A stretch of DNA of 64,000 nt from Gonatopus flavifemur (lineage: Eukaryota > Arthropoda > Insecta > Hymenoptera > Dryinidae). The stretch lies in NCBI GenBank assembly GCA_018340375.1, contig JAFFJZ010000004.1, forward strand, positions 29,362,001-29,426,000. The letters run 5' to 3'. Numbering within the stretch: the first letter of the stretch is position 1; every line of letters begins with the position of its first letter. Of the stretch, positions 35,201 through 44,811 are shown piece after piece. A program made the translations under genes and the position numbers. The notes under the pieces were generated by a model. It worked only from the letters and a program-made list of their open reading frames with translations, was not told the DNA's origin and did no database searches.

Positions 35201-35625
35201 GAAATCCGAACGGGAGACGAGTTTACCTCCGGAATATTTTACCCGAGAGAGCACCATCGTGTATTCATTAATTTGTTTGTTTGTTTCTGTTACATAATAT
35301 TCCAGGTTAGGAAAAGGTTTCATTTCCTCGGGAAGTATTGAAACATGTCAAGGAAGGTAGTTTCCCCTTGCTCCCCTTCCGTTTAATTTTGTCGATGTTT
35401 CTGGCATTAGGATGATTTCGTTTCTCTCAGTTTGTATCCTTTCTCTTGAGTAGTTTATTCCACTCAAAAAAAAGATCCAACTCTGAGATACTTATCCTCC
35501 CCACCACGTAAAGGAAGCAGATACTACCAGGGATGGATAAAAAGGATATCAAGGACAGGTATCATGAATATCCCCCTGGAAGACCCGCAATCATCCACGG
35601 GGAGGCGCAATCATCCACGGGGAGG
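32263..35625 (-). mobile_element. RTE-like non-LTR retrotransposon, second copy
   Basis: Same family as 7835-11186, in opposite orientation, with an 11-bp target duplication and an ATG triplet tail (32263-32273 on plus reads CATCATCATCA). The 5' end at 35625 matches the 5' end of the first copy, but its outermost 20 bp are present twice in tandem (35586-35605 and 35606-35625). Several frameshifts and stops make it inactive, and most of them are at different places from those in the first copy. The two copies are therefore independent insertions from active relatives. Confidence 0.88.
32288..35323 (-). pseudogene. LINE endonuclease/reverse transcriptase, multiply broken
   Basis: Reading on minus, 35323-34688 holds the endonuclease (ILRVEAWNVGSL, GISKMRWPQEG, VYMPTSAY). 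A frameshift near 34690 follows the VMGG region. 34616-34143 gives the end of the endonuclease (MPGDTARYQIDHILVKQ) and stops at a TGA before 34139-33828, the connector. After another break, 33788-33039 holds the RT fingers (KQLKNNKAPGIDGIS, FGFRKNRGTREA), and a shift near 33190 leads to 33175-32288 with MRQGCSLSPLIFNLY, SMLRFADDIAILA, VKEFKYLGSLIT and a C-terminal tail like copy 1. All catalytic motifs persist; the chain is broken at least four times. Confidence 0.85.
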
Positions 35626-35636
35626 TAATGAGATGT
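35626..35636. repeat. Target-site duplication, right copy (RTE-like LINE 2)
   Basis: TAATGAGATGT, identical to 32252-32262. Confidence 0.85.
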
Positions 35637-35797
35637 AAATGTTGAAAATTGTTTCTAATTTTGTTGCCCAATATCTACAAAATATGAAGGAATACAAATT
35701 CATATATTTAGATACCAATCTAAGGTACACTCTGAATTATCATTCATTTTGAATTCGAATTTATCAAATAATTCATGGAAAATTTCGACGCACAATC

Positions 35798-36561
35798 TCA
35801 TCCATTTCTCTTGATGCTTGAGTGCCTTACAAGTGAGTGCTTGCCATCTGAGGAACGGTTGTACTGCCAAGGAACAGTCCCTTCACCCAGAAAAAAGTCA
35901 CGAAATTCCTCTCTCATAGCTAGAGCATATCGGCTGCTGTTATGATTGCCATTAACCTTGATTTCTTCAAATGCTGAATCCTGTGGCTCTCGTGCACAGA
36001 ATTCAGGGATTGAAACAACTTGATCATTCTCATATCTTATATCAAATGCGATGTCTTGATTTTGCGCGTCGTGTTTGCGAAGCCAATTATGTAGACATAT
36101 GATTGCTTGGATCATCGATACAGTATTGTCTACGGTTGCTTCAATTGGCTTTTTCAGAATTCTCCATTGACTCACCAATATACCGAAAGCATTTTCTATA
36201 GTTCTGCGAGCACGACTAAGACGGTAGTTGAAAATATTTTTTTCATTATCAAGACCAGCTCTTCCAGGATACGGTCGAAATAGATAGTCGGTTAACTAGA
36301 ATGCTTCGTCACCTACGAGAACGTAAGGTAAAGGTACTCCGTCGACGACCAATGGTTCCGGTTTTGGCAAATGCATTCCTCTTTTATTGAATTTATGACC
36401 CATTGAGGAGTCTCTGAAAATTCCACCGTCACTACTCCGCCCATATGCACCTATGTCCACAAATGTGAATAAGTAATTGGCATCGCAGATTGCCAGTAAC
36501 ACAACACTATGGCTATTTTTATGATTACAATATGTGGAACCTGCTCCATCTGGACACTGCA
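35798..36561 (-). pseudogene. PIF/Harbinger transposase, C-terminal exon with one nonsense codon
   Basis: The exon starts after a good acceptor (TTTATTGCAG) with CPDGAGSTYCNHKNSHSVVL. VDIGAYGRSSDGGIF carries the second catalytic Asp. PYVLVGDEAF is followed by an in-frame TAG (36296-36298), and the same frame continues LTDYLFRPYPGRAG, then RARRTIENAFGILVSQWRIL with the catalytic Glu, then ICLHNWLRKH. This is the DDE_Tnp_4 fold of PIF/Harbinger enzymes, which cut and rejoin transposon ends. One base change would explain the stop. The 5' exons lie more than 5 kb upstream at 41.9-43.5 kb. Confidence 0.85.
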
Positions 36562-36836
36562 ATAAATACCATCATTAGGTTGTTTCGTTCTACATGTCTG
36601 AAATTGCTCCAATTTCACCAAACCAATCAATTTGTTTCTGTAACTGCAAAAAGCGAATCCGAAATGCTTGCAGCCCCTGGTAGAAATATTATGTATGCTC
36701 ATGGGAGGGAATGTCATCTTACACTCCAAAATGCACGAATCTCTTCTCGGTATACATTTGCATTCACTTTTTATGACACTTTGTGGTGTAGTCGACACTT
36801 TATTTTCACCAAGGGCAAGAACTTGAGGCGTATTAA
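36562..36836 (-). other. Harbinger intron 2, exon-3 side, with a duplicated segment
   Basis: Sequence at 36583-36680 (CGTTCTACATGTCTGAAATT, then CACCAAACCAATCAATTTGT, then GCGAATCCGAAAT) is a diverged copy of 41719-41810 next to exon 2. The intron therefore carries the same segment twice, or two Harbinger copies were joined here. Confidence 0.5.
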
Positions 36837-37561
36837 GGGGTTATATACAGATAGGATTTTCAAGGAGGCGATTTTTTTTCATTCGATTTTTGTGATGCAC
36901 ATAAATTCACATATACACACACAAAATTTCGAGTGAATCCGACAAATCCTTTCAATGCTACACAGAAATTTATAAAAAATTTTGTACTATGTGCAATGGG
37001 CCTTTGAAACTTTGAATGTGTTTTCCTCAAAACTGTGTTTTCAAAGTCGGTGACCAAGATTTCTCGTAAATGACTGAACCGATCAGTCTGAAATTTCAAC
37101 ACAAGCTTTGAAAGTATATTTTTCAGTGATTGATCGAAGGTTTTCCCTCGCCGATGGATATTTCTCTTTTTATAAACAATTTAAGGCCAAAACTTTGGTG
37201 AAAAATCGATGTTTTTTGTTTGAGAAGCTGCCATTTGATCAAAACATTTTCTTTTACTTATTCCTTCGATTGATCACTAGATTATACATTACTTCGAAGG
37301 AATCCGTTAGATTTTTTCATTTTAGACGATTCAGTCCCGAGATATCGTGGTCACCGTAAGGTGCCTTATTTTAGGAAAGTTTCTGGGGATCAGCTACAGC
37401 AGCTTTCAAAATGATTATTCTCACAAATAAGAAATATTCAAATACAGTTGGAAGTTACCACAATATGTGTACAAATTTTGACATCAATTAATTTAACGGT
37501 CTTCTTAGGGAAAATTCTTGAAAAATCGCTTTTTTTGGACCTCCTAACTGTATATAACCCC
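36837..37561. mobile_element. 725-bp MITE with TTAA target duplication
   Basis: GGGGTTATATACAG at the left is inverted at the right (CTGTATATAACCCC), and the match extends with mismatches to about 20 bp. TTAA lies on both sides (36833-36836, 37562-37565). No transposase is present. TTAA targeting fits piggyBac-type mobilisation, but its ends differ from those of the piggyBac at 37702. It sits inside the Harbinger intron. Confidence 0.75.
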
Positions 37562-37701
37562 TTAAACGAACTTAGGTACAGGCATGCTAGCGGTTCAATG
37601 GTCTCAAAAAAGTGAGAAAAGTGAGTCTCTTATAGAGAAATATAGTATCTAATATAGTGAGTAAAAAGTGAGTTTTTGATTGAAAAAGTGAGTGACTTTA
37701 A

Positions 37702-40442
37702 CCCTCAGATTAGCAAGCTAAAATCGTGACGTGAAGTCGCAAGCCGGGCCTCTGAGGCCCAGTGAAATTCAATCTTCTTTCATCAATAAAAGTACACAAA
37801 ACCCGGAAAAGTGTAATGATCTTTATTCATGAGTATAATTTTGTCAATAATCCGAACATATAAATGTGGAAACAAGTGGAAAAAAATGTGGCAAAATTTC
37901 TTACACATATGGAAAAACAACTGAAGATAATTTTACACAATGGAGGAACGGAAATATCATGAGCTGTCTGATTCGTTTAATCTTGGAAACTTTGCGCAGT
38001 CCTGACATTTTATTATGTTTACCGAATGTTCGTTGCAAACATTCTTGTGACAAACACAACAGGTTTGCTGTATCTTCCTATCTCGAGATGATGGACATAG
38101 TACACATCGTTTTCTGCTTTTTTTCGCTGGTGGACCACTCGTTTTTGTTCTTGAGGTGTGCGATGATGGTGGTACGTTCTCATTCAGAACCAAATTGATA
38201 TTCTGTTGATGAAGAGTACGGAACCCAATCTTACTTCTTGTCTTGATTCTTTCATACACGAGTTGATCGGCTAAATGTATTAAGAAGCGTTTTCTTGTGG
38301 AAGCGACTGGTTGCTCGCTTGTCCCAGCAACGTTGCGATGAATCACAAAAGCGGTGACTGAAGCTACGTTTATCAAATTGAAGAACATTGCAAGAGGCCA
38401 ACGATTTGTTTTACGTTGCACCGTGTATGAATGACATAGTTGGTCAAGAGTGTCGACGCCTCCTTTTGTTTCGTTATGAAAAAGATTGATAACAGATTTT
38501 CCACTTGAATCAACTTCATCGTTGTTGAAATGTAATGTCGACAAAATAATCACAGCTTTGTTTGGTTTCGGAACATGTGATAAGAGTGTTCCTAACTGTC
38601 TAAAGCCAAATAAATTACTTCCCGCTGGCCGTTGTCTATTGGGAAGAAATTCTCGAGGAATGAATGCTTTATTTCTACGCACAGTTCCTACACAAGTCAG
38701 TCCATTCGACTTCAAATTTTGAGCCAAGTCGTGACTGGTGAAGAAGTTGTCCATTGTGACATTTCGACCTGTTCGATAATACGGCTCACACAATTCAGTC
38801 ACGACTGTCTGTGCAACGTTTGTTCGTCTGGTTGAACCACTTCGTTCTCTTCCCAAATAGACATTCGCGTTAAGTGAATACGCCGTTTTTGCATCACAAA
38901 TCCAGAAGATCTGTATACCGTATTTATCGGGTTTTGATGGAATATACTGCTTGAAAGAACAACGGCCACGAAAAGGAACAAGTTGCTCGTCAATTGTCAA
39001 ATTTTCGCTGGGTGAATAATATTTTTTCAAATTATGGACAACAAGATCGAACACCTCTCTGATCGGAGCAAATTTGTCGTGCAAACGTCGTGGGCTGCGT
39101 GTATCTTTATCATCGAATCTAATGTGCCGTAGAATAGAGATGAATCGATTCAAACCCATCGTTGCTTTGAAAATGGGCAAGCCACGCAAGCGCCCGAAAA
39201 ATTCTCGATAATTCTTTTTGCTTGATCGATCAACACCTGCAGCTAGTAATAGACCGATGTAAGCATTGATTTCCACACGATCAACATCTGTCCATTGGTT
39301 TTCATATTTTTTAGCTTCTGCATTCGTGTATTTCACAATTATGTCAATTATGGCATCGTCAAATATCAATTCAAAACAATCCAATATACTTTCCAAACGT
39401 TTACCTTGTGGCAGTACAACTTTGTTGAAGCGATTACGTGAATACCGTGAAATATTTGGAGGATCACGTCGAGCACTGATGGGTTTTGAACTCCATTCTG
39501 TTTGATCACGACCAAAAAATGCAACACTATTGCTATGTATTTCATTTAATACGTCCTCATCAGAGTTTTCAGATGCTTCTTCAAAATTTGCATCAGATTC
39601 GCTGTCAGAAGCAATATCAACCGCATCTTCTGCCTCACTTTCGCAATCAGCTTCAGTATCGTCCTCTGATGTATGAGCTTGAATGGCCGCCGTAACTTCA
39701 GATTGTGTGAGTCGATTCAAAATACGAACTGAGCGTCTTGTGGTCATTTCTTCTTCTGAAATATCCGATATGCACTGAAATCATTATGCAAATTGATTTT
39801 CAAGTGAACTTACCTTCAAAGTCCCCAAATCGCCAGCTCTGCGACCTGTTCCTGTATGCCAACAGTCACTGATTCCGCACCGCTCACTGTCACTAAACCT
39901 TAGGTTGCTCTGTCAACTCTGTTTACGTACCACAGTCGTCAGGTTGTAATACCATGAGACTTGCGCATTAGGACACTCGGGTATGCGCGTAGATATAATC
40001 AAGCCAACGAGAATGCATTCCGTTCAGACAGAATTGCGTTCTCCACGCGCATACTCCCTTCCACTTTGCCACACGCAAGCAAAGAGACGGGCTGACGATA
40101 CAGGGGAAGGGACATGATTTTTTTTCGTTCTAAGTCTCGTGAGATTCCTATATTCGAATATAAGAGTATGAAATATTTTCTGAAACACGTATAGGAATAG
40201 TCGTTTCTCATATACGCATATAGAGATTTTCCTATGCACCTTATAAACGAAAAATTAAATAATTTCTTCTACAATAAAAATTCCTAAAAACATTTCGAAA
40301 ATATCTATAAGAAAGGGAATTTGTTGGTCAAAATCGTTCTTTCATCACAGCCGTGAGTGATATGAATATTCTTTTCATTACGGTATTCATAGTTGATGTG
40401 AGAAACAGCGGGCCTCGGAGGCCCGGCTTGCGACTTTGAGGG
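37702..40442 (-). mobile_element. Complete piggyBac element, 2.74 kb
   Basis: The ends read CCCTCA outward-in on both sides, inserted at TTAA on the left (37698-37701) and TTGA on the right (40443-40446), the latter one transition from TTAA. A subterminal inverted repeat, AGTCGCAAGCCGGGCCTC then NGAGGCCC, lies about 31 bp from the left end but only a few bp from the right end. This is the asymmetric plan known for piggyBac. It contains a central palindrome GGGCCTCTGAGGCCC. The intact transposase frame and clean ends suggest a young, possibly mobile copy. Confidence 0.88.
37957..39747 (-). CDS. piggyBac transposase, uninterrupted, 596 aa
   Basis: A cut-and-paste transposase that excises at TTAA without leaving a scar. 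The N-terminal ~70 residues are acidic. DDE_Tnp_1_7 follows, with the catalytic aspartates visible as TIDEQLVPFRGRC (Asp253), TMDNFFTSHD (Asp333) and ETKGGVDTLDQ (Asp432), positions close to those of the family's type member. WPLAMFFNLINVA follows, and the C-terminal cysteine-rich domain has CVLC, CCVC, C.EH and CQDC, a zinc-binding fold that recognises the ends. Length matches the family (about 590-600). The start is the first ATG of the frame. No stop or frameshift is present. Confidence 0.93.
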   Translation of the reverse strand: MTTRRSVRILNRLTQSEVTAAIQAHTSEDDTEADCESEAEDAVDIASDSESDANFEEASENSDEDVLNEIHSNSVAFFGRDQTEWSSKPISARRDPPNISRYSRNRFNKVVLPQGKRLESILDCFELIFDDAIIDIIVKYTNAEAKKYENQWTDVDRVEINAYIGLLLAAGVDRSSKKNYREFFGRLRGLPIFKATMGLNRFISILRHIRFDDKDTRSPRRLHDKFAPIREVFDLVVHNLKKYYSPSENLTIDEQLVPFRGRCSFKQYIPSKPDKYGIQIFWICDAKTAYSLNANVYLGRERSGSTRRTNVAQTVVTELCEPYYRTGRNVTMDNFFTSHDLAQNLKSNGLTCVGTVRRNKAFIPREFLPNRQRPAGSNLFGFRQLGTLLSHVPKPNKAVIILSTLHFNNDEVDSSGKSVINLFHNETKGGVDTLDQLCHSYTVQRKTNRWPLAMFFNLINVASVTAFVIHRNVAGTSEQPVASTRKRFLIHLADQLVYERIKTRSKIGFRTLHQQNINLVLNENVPPSSHTSRTKTSGPPAKKSRKRCVLCPSSRDRKIQQTCCVCHKNVCNEHSVNIIKCQDCAKFPRLNESDSS

Positions 40443-40446
40443 TTGA

Positions 40447-41578
40447 ATACAATTATATGTGAAGATATGCAAATGAAACGATCAAATGAATTATTAGTTC
40501 TAATATTGATAAAATCGACAATCAGTATCACTCCAACTTTGGGACTCATTGCGAAAAATTACGTATTGTAGTGTAGAGACTGCCGAAAATGTTGTTAGAA
40601 TGATATTGAAGACGATTATCCACAATGTAAAAACTGAACTGTGATTTCTAGAATGATGAACAGACAATCTACTATGAATTCACCTCATCCCATGTCAGTA
40701 TTTCAAGAAACGAAAACTTAATGATTGCTCTAATATATTAAATACTCATAAAGTCCATTTGAAAACCAATAAATCCGTGTAATATAAAAATGAAATATAA
40801 TGGGGTACAATACAGCATAAGATGACAATGTTTCAAAGAGCAGTTTGATTTGTCTTATGAATAAATCTCATTATTCCTCTTCATTTCGATGAGTAAGCTA
40901 ATAAACACTCTGGAAGGTTGGACTCTTAGAAGATGTGTTATCCTAATTGACGTTAGATTTCATAAATTCTGCCAGCCCCCATTTGCCTATGTCCTATCAG
41001 AAATCCCACACAGCCAAAGCACGTCCCAAATGAACTCCCACCGTATACGGTGAACCGTATACTCAGAGAAGTATTTGGTTGATACAACCAAATTCTATTG
41101 ATAAATACGAGCCGGCTAAATATTTTGTCAACTTGTGAAAATGATACGAATACAACACATAAGAAAAATTCATCCATATGATTTAGTTCCTCCAACAAAA
41201 TAATTTTCATGCAACAATAACATTTTTCATAATCCATTGAATTGTTTGGTTTATTCATTCAAAAGCAGGCAACCAAATATTTAGCCGAATCATAGTCGCT
41301 GATGTTCTTCTCAGTGTGAGCAGGAGATGTTTTGTAATGCATTTCCCAATGTATTCTTCAGATAGAGTTCGATAGTTTGATTCTGAACTTTGCTCTCAAT
41401 TTTTCTCCTTTTTTGTTTCACGCAGTCAGATTTTCAGACACATTCCTAATGAGCCAATCTTCTTCGACCGGATGGAGCCATTCTCAATGGTTCTCCTGAA
41501 TCATAATATAATGACCATAGAACCAATGAAGTCAACTCGCTCCTAATTGCTACATGAAGTACGAAATGGAAAAAAATA
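40447..41578. other. Interior of the 14-bp-TIR element, no gene
   Basis: Frames up to 101 codons (40953-41258, minus) show no family signature. A small palindrome (CCGTATACGGTGAACCGTATAC) lies at 41040-41062. Nothing else was recognised. Confidence 0.45.
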
Positions 41579-41718
41579 ATTGGAATTTGAAAAAATTCAC
41601 ACACCGATCATGAAAAAAGTGAGAAAAGTGAGAATTTACAAAATAAGTGAGGAATAGTGAGGGCAATGGAAAAAAGTCAGAAAAGTGAGTCGCTAGCATG
41701 CCTGTAGGTATAAAAACG

Positions 41719-41864
41719 TTCGTTCTACGTGCCCTAAGTTGCTCCAACTTGTACCAAACCAATCAATTTGTTTTTATAATTGAAAATAGTGAATCTGAAA
41801 TAATTGAAGCGAATTGGGGGCGCGATAAACGAACTTAGCTGTTGTATTATGTGAATCACTACTT
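41719..41864 (-). other. Harbinger intron 2, exon-2 side
   Basis: Holds the second copy of the intron segment also seen at 36583-36680 (CCAATCAATTTGTTTTTATA region) and TAAACGAACTTAG, which recurs at 37564-37576 beside the TIR element. Confidence 0.45.
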
Positions 41865-42133
41865 CTATGAGATGATAATATGTACACATCCCATGATTAG
41901 GACATGTATTCCATCAACAGCACCGATGCAGTGATTGAAATCCCACTTGTCTTCGAATGCTTTCCCAATACGCAACCAATCTTTTGGATTCAAAGGATAT
42001 GGTAATTCTTTTATATACAGACATGTCCAGATTGCTTGACACGTTTCCCCAATTATCTTAGTTGCTGTAGTCACTCCAACAAGACATTGATAAGATCTCG
42101 ACGTGATAGAGTCCCCAGTTGCTAAAAATCTGT
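41865..42133 (-). pseudogene. PIF/Harbinger transposase, middle exon
   Basis: After an acceptor (CTGTGTACAG) the exon reads FLATGDSITSRSYQCLVGV, then TKIIGETCQAIWTCL, then FEDKWDFNHCIGAVDGIHV, in which the Asp of VDG is the first catalytic residue. This is the usual order for Harbinger transposases (helix-turn-helix part, then start of the DDE core). The donor after GIHV is uncertain; GT sites just downstream near 41880 would join it in phase to the C-terminal exon at 36561. The intron between them now exceeds 5 kb because of nested transposons. Confidence 0.82.
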
Positions 42134-43141
42134 ACACAGAATATTTTTTAGTTTCTTCACAGTAACGTAAAACTTTAGAGGAGTAGAGGAAGTCGGTAAT
42201 ATGCCACAGGTCATGTCCCTGCGGGATATTTTTTGGAATTCAAGTATGACAGAAACCAAGATAATCAAAGATAAATACCAATCAAAAGTATGGTTTCTAA
42301 TGTTCGTTTGATATACCATCGTAGTTTTCTGGTTCTCACAGTTGAGCGGTGAAAATTAGAATTGCTAAACCCTTCTAAAGAGGCGTCTTACCCCCATATG
42401 AGGGTAAGATGTGATAGATATTGCTCAGGAATTTTTGCTGTCTGGGTTTGTTTTTTATTCGTTCAAATTTTTCAGATATATGAAGGAATGCAAGCAAAGA
42501 ACATTTGTCATATAAATACGAGCACTAGAATAAACAAGTTAGTTCATTTTCAAAAGCATCTGGGCAGTAAACACGAAATTATCAAGAAGTGGTATATTAC
42601 ACCGACTTATCCTCTATGTTTGTAATAGTTAAATCATGGTGAACATTATTCGAATCCTAGATAGAATACTGGCCCAATAATGCCATGAGGATGGTGACAT
42701 GCACGCCTAGAAATGTTCTCATCACGGCACCAAGGTATTCCCGCATGAAACATCGTTATTGATGGCAAACCGAGGTGATAACACCATAGTGAAAACATAC
42801 TACCTTGTAGTGAAATTTGTTGATTCCTATTGGATTCCGGTGGAGTTTGTGTATTTTTGTGAATTTTATTGAAATATGCTGCGCCAAAAGTGAGCAAAAA
42901 TCCAACAACATTGTTTCTGCTAGGGATGCAGTGTTGAAAATTGTCCATTGATATAATATAAGAGACACATTATTGAACTCGCCCAATACATTATGCAGTT
43001 CAAGAACATATATTGGCACCAGGTGAATCATTTTGCAAAAAAAATATATTGGAGTAACCCTTTGTGAGATACCAGGAACAACATTAGTTTCCATGGGTAT
43101 TAACTTGCAACTAATGAATAAGAATGAATAAATAAACTCAC
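42134..43141 (-). other. Harbinger intron 1
   Basis: About 1 kb between a GTGAGT donor (minus, after codon AG of the Arg) and the acceptor at 42134. It holds a small hairpin (TCTTACCC...GGGTAAGA, 42387-42410) and no recognised gene. The open frames within it (42646-42948, 42756-43094) lack motifs. Confidence 0.5.
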
Positions 43142-43487
43142 CTCAAAGTCATAGCCGATCGTGATGCAGCAAATATAGGCTCTCTGATGAAATGTTGCTT
43201 GAAAATCAGAGGCCCAGCTAAACACAATAGTTCTTCGAATTGAACTGTTGTCATACGTATGTAATTTCTGAATTTGTCTTCATGCAATGAAAGTGTTGGG
43301 AAAACAGCTTCATAGAATCCATGAATAGGTCGCAATTCATACAATGGATGCACCCAAAAACGCTTCTTTTCATAACGTCTGTTCTGCAGTTTTATAAACT
43401 GATCCAGAAGTGAACTTATGACTATCCTTTTGTGCAGAGTTTTCTGTTTCTCCTCTCTTCGGATTATTTTTTCACATTCAGTAATTC
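43142..43487 (-). pseudogene. PIF/Harbinger transposase, N-terminal exon
   Basis: The minus frame reads RRYEKKRFWVHPLYELR, then FPTLSLHEDKFRNYIRMTTV, then QFEELLCLAGPLI, then FREP-like IREPIFAASRSAMTL, ending ...TTGAG at a GTGAGT donor. Joined to the next exon it gives TLRFLATGDS, the conserved Harbinger junction. No ATG was found before the WVHPL block within the open frame, so the true start is upstream, lost, or in an earlier exon. With the C-terminal nonsense codon this marks a decayed transposon gene, not a domesticated one. Confidence 0.8.
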
Positions 43488-43927
43488 ATGTCTGATATTT
43501 TTGTATACTATACATTTTTATTCCCAAATCACAGGATCATTCGAAGTATTCAATTCCATACAAAATCCTGGGAAATTGTAAAATTATTAAACGATATCTT
43601 TACAATTATTTTATTCAACATGAATCTAATTTTACATAAATATGCATGCCTCAGAACAAGAAGCACTTTATTATTGACATTTATGGAATTAATAAGATCA
43701 CATCCAACTCTTCACCATATCTGAGGTTATTTGTCCTCTTATACACGGAACCGCACATGACCATTTTCAACTCTTTAAATCTAGCGTAATCAGAAAAGCT
43801 TCGACGCTGAATTCTAGTAACTATGAAAATCGCTCGACGCTCGTATGAAATTACAACCAAACTCACGGATCCGGAAGTTTGACCAATAAGATTGTGAATT
43901 CAAGAAGAAAATTAATAGTTAATTGAT
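43488..43927. other. No gene seen
   Basis: AT-rich stretch between the Harbinger exon and an LTR primer-binding site; the right part (about 43870-43927) may be retroelement leader. Nothing coding was recognised. Confidence 0.35.
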
Positions 43928-43945
43928 GACCCTGTTCGGGCGCCA
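43928..43945 (-). other. Primer-binding site, tRNA-Lys type
   Basis: On minus, TGGCGCCCGAACAGGGTC is the classic complement of a lysine tRNA 3' end, used to prime minus-strand DNA synthesis in LTR elements. It lies 7 bp inside the LTR end at 43953, which fixes this LTR as a 5' LTR of a minus-strand element. Confidence 0.8.
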
Positions 43946-43952
43946 AATAGTC

Positions 43953-44272
43953 TGTAAGGTTTCAAATGATTAAATCACGCGTCGACGATTATCAGTCGTT
44001 CCTAATTAGGCATTCAACTAGATCCCCGTATCTCTAGCTCGCCACTCCAAGGTTCAGGAGTGGGGAAGCGCGGGTTACAGATCATTGAAGGAAATAAGTC
44101 CGGTATTGGTTAAATTGAAGTGGAAATTCATTCAGACTCATTAGTAATCAGTGATCAGATAAAGACAATATGAAAAGAACTTTGTATTAAAACGTGAAGC
44201 TTAATCCTAAATTCGCGCGCACGGGTCGAATCGACTGGATTCACGAACACTCAAGAGACTACGGCTGTTACA
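43953..44272 (-). repeat. 320-bp LTR next to a primer-binding site
   Basis: On minus the segment starts TGTAACAG and ends CCTTACA, giving inverted TGTAA/TTACA tips. A primer-binding site follows. No gag or pol coding lies beyond, so the internal region was lost. A diverged relative is at 14487-15030. Confidence 0.72.
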
Positions 44273-44811
44273 TGCAACAGACGCTCCCGTAGCCTGTTTA
44301 TCAAATAGAGGACTGGATAGTAGGGTGGGGTGGAGGAAAATTCTCTTTCTCAATTTGAGGAGGAGGGGATTCAAAAGTTTCTTTGGGGTGATAGTGGGGT
44401 ACTGCAGAAATTTCAGATTTTCAGAAAAATATTCATCGTTCCCTCATCGACGATAAAGTTCGAAAAGTAGAAGAGCGTGTTCCCACGCTGATTGATGCCG
44501 AAGCACAAGATAATTGGGAACTGTCAATATCACATTGGGTACATAACAGTCCAGACAACTAATTATAAACACATGTTCAACGAAATTCTGAAGAAATCTG
44601 TGAGAATTACCCTAGAAAAGAGAGAAAAAAATGTTGAAAAGCGCATTTTTCAGTGAACGGCTCATATTCCACTGAATATAACTTGCCGATAAATATTTCA
44701 ATTTACACTTGGGAGTTGATACGACATTTGCCTTTCGGAAAAAACCAGCATCGCACAGTGTGGCAAAACGCCGAAAAGTTGGCTGAAACTATAAAGAGTC
44801 CTCCGATTAGC
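44273..44811. other. No gene seen
   Basis: Purine-rich and AT-rich DNA between the LTR and the satellite; no domain or repeat was recognised. Confidence 0.4.

Larger units (their letters stand above)
37579..41704. mobile_element. Non-autonomous DNA transposon with 14-bp TIRs, interrupted by piggyBac
   Basis: CAGGCATGCTAGCG at the left is perfectly inverted at the right (CGCTAGCATGCCTG). TAGGTA flanks both ends (37573-37578, 41705-41710), a 6-bp candidate target duplication. GTGAGAAAAGTGAG words lie just inside each end. Without the inner piggyBac it would be about 1.4 kb. No transposase was recognised in 40447-41704. The CAG...CTG ends recall hAT elements, which usually make 8-bp duplications, so the superfamily is open. 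Confidence 0.7.

Noticed and set aside
35798..36561. Harbinger exons considered as a domesticated HARBI1-like host gene
   Set aside because: An in-frame TAG within the catalytic domain, a missing start and transposon-filled introns indicate a decayed transposon.
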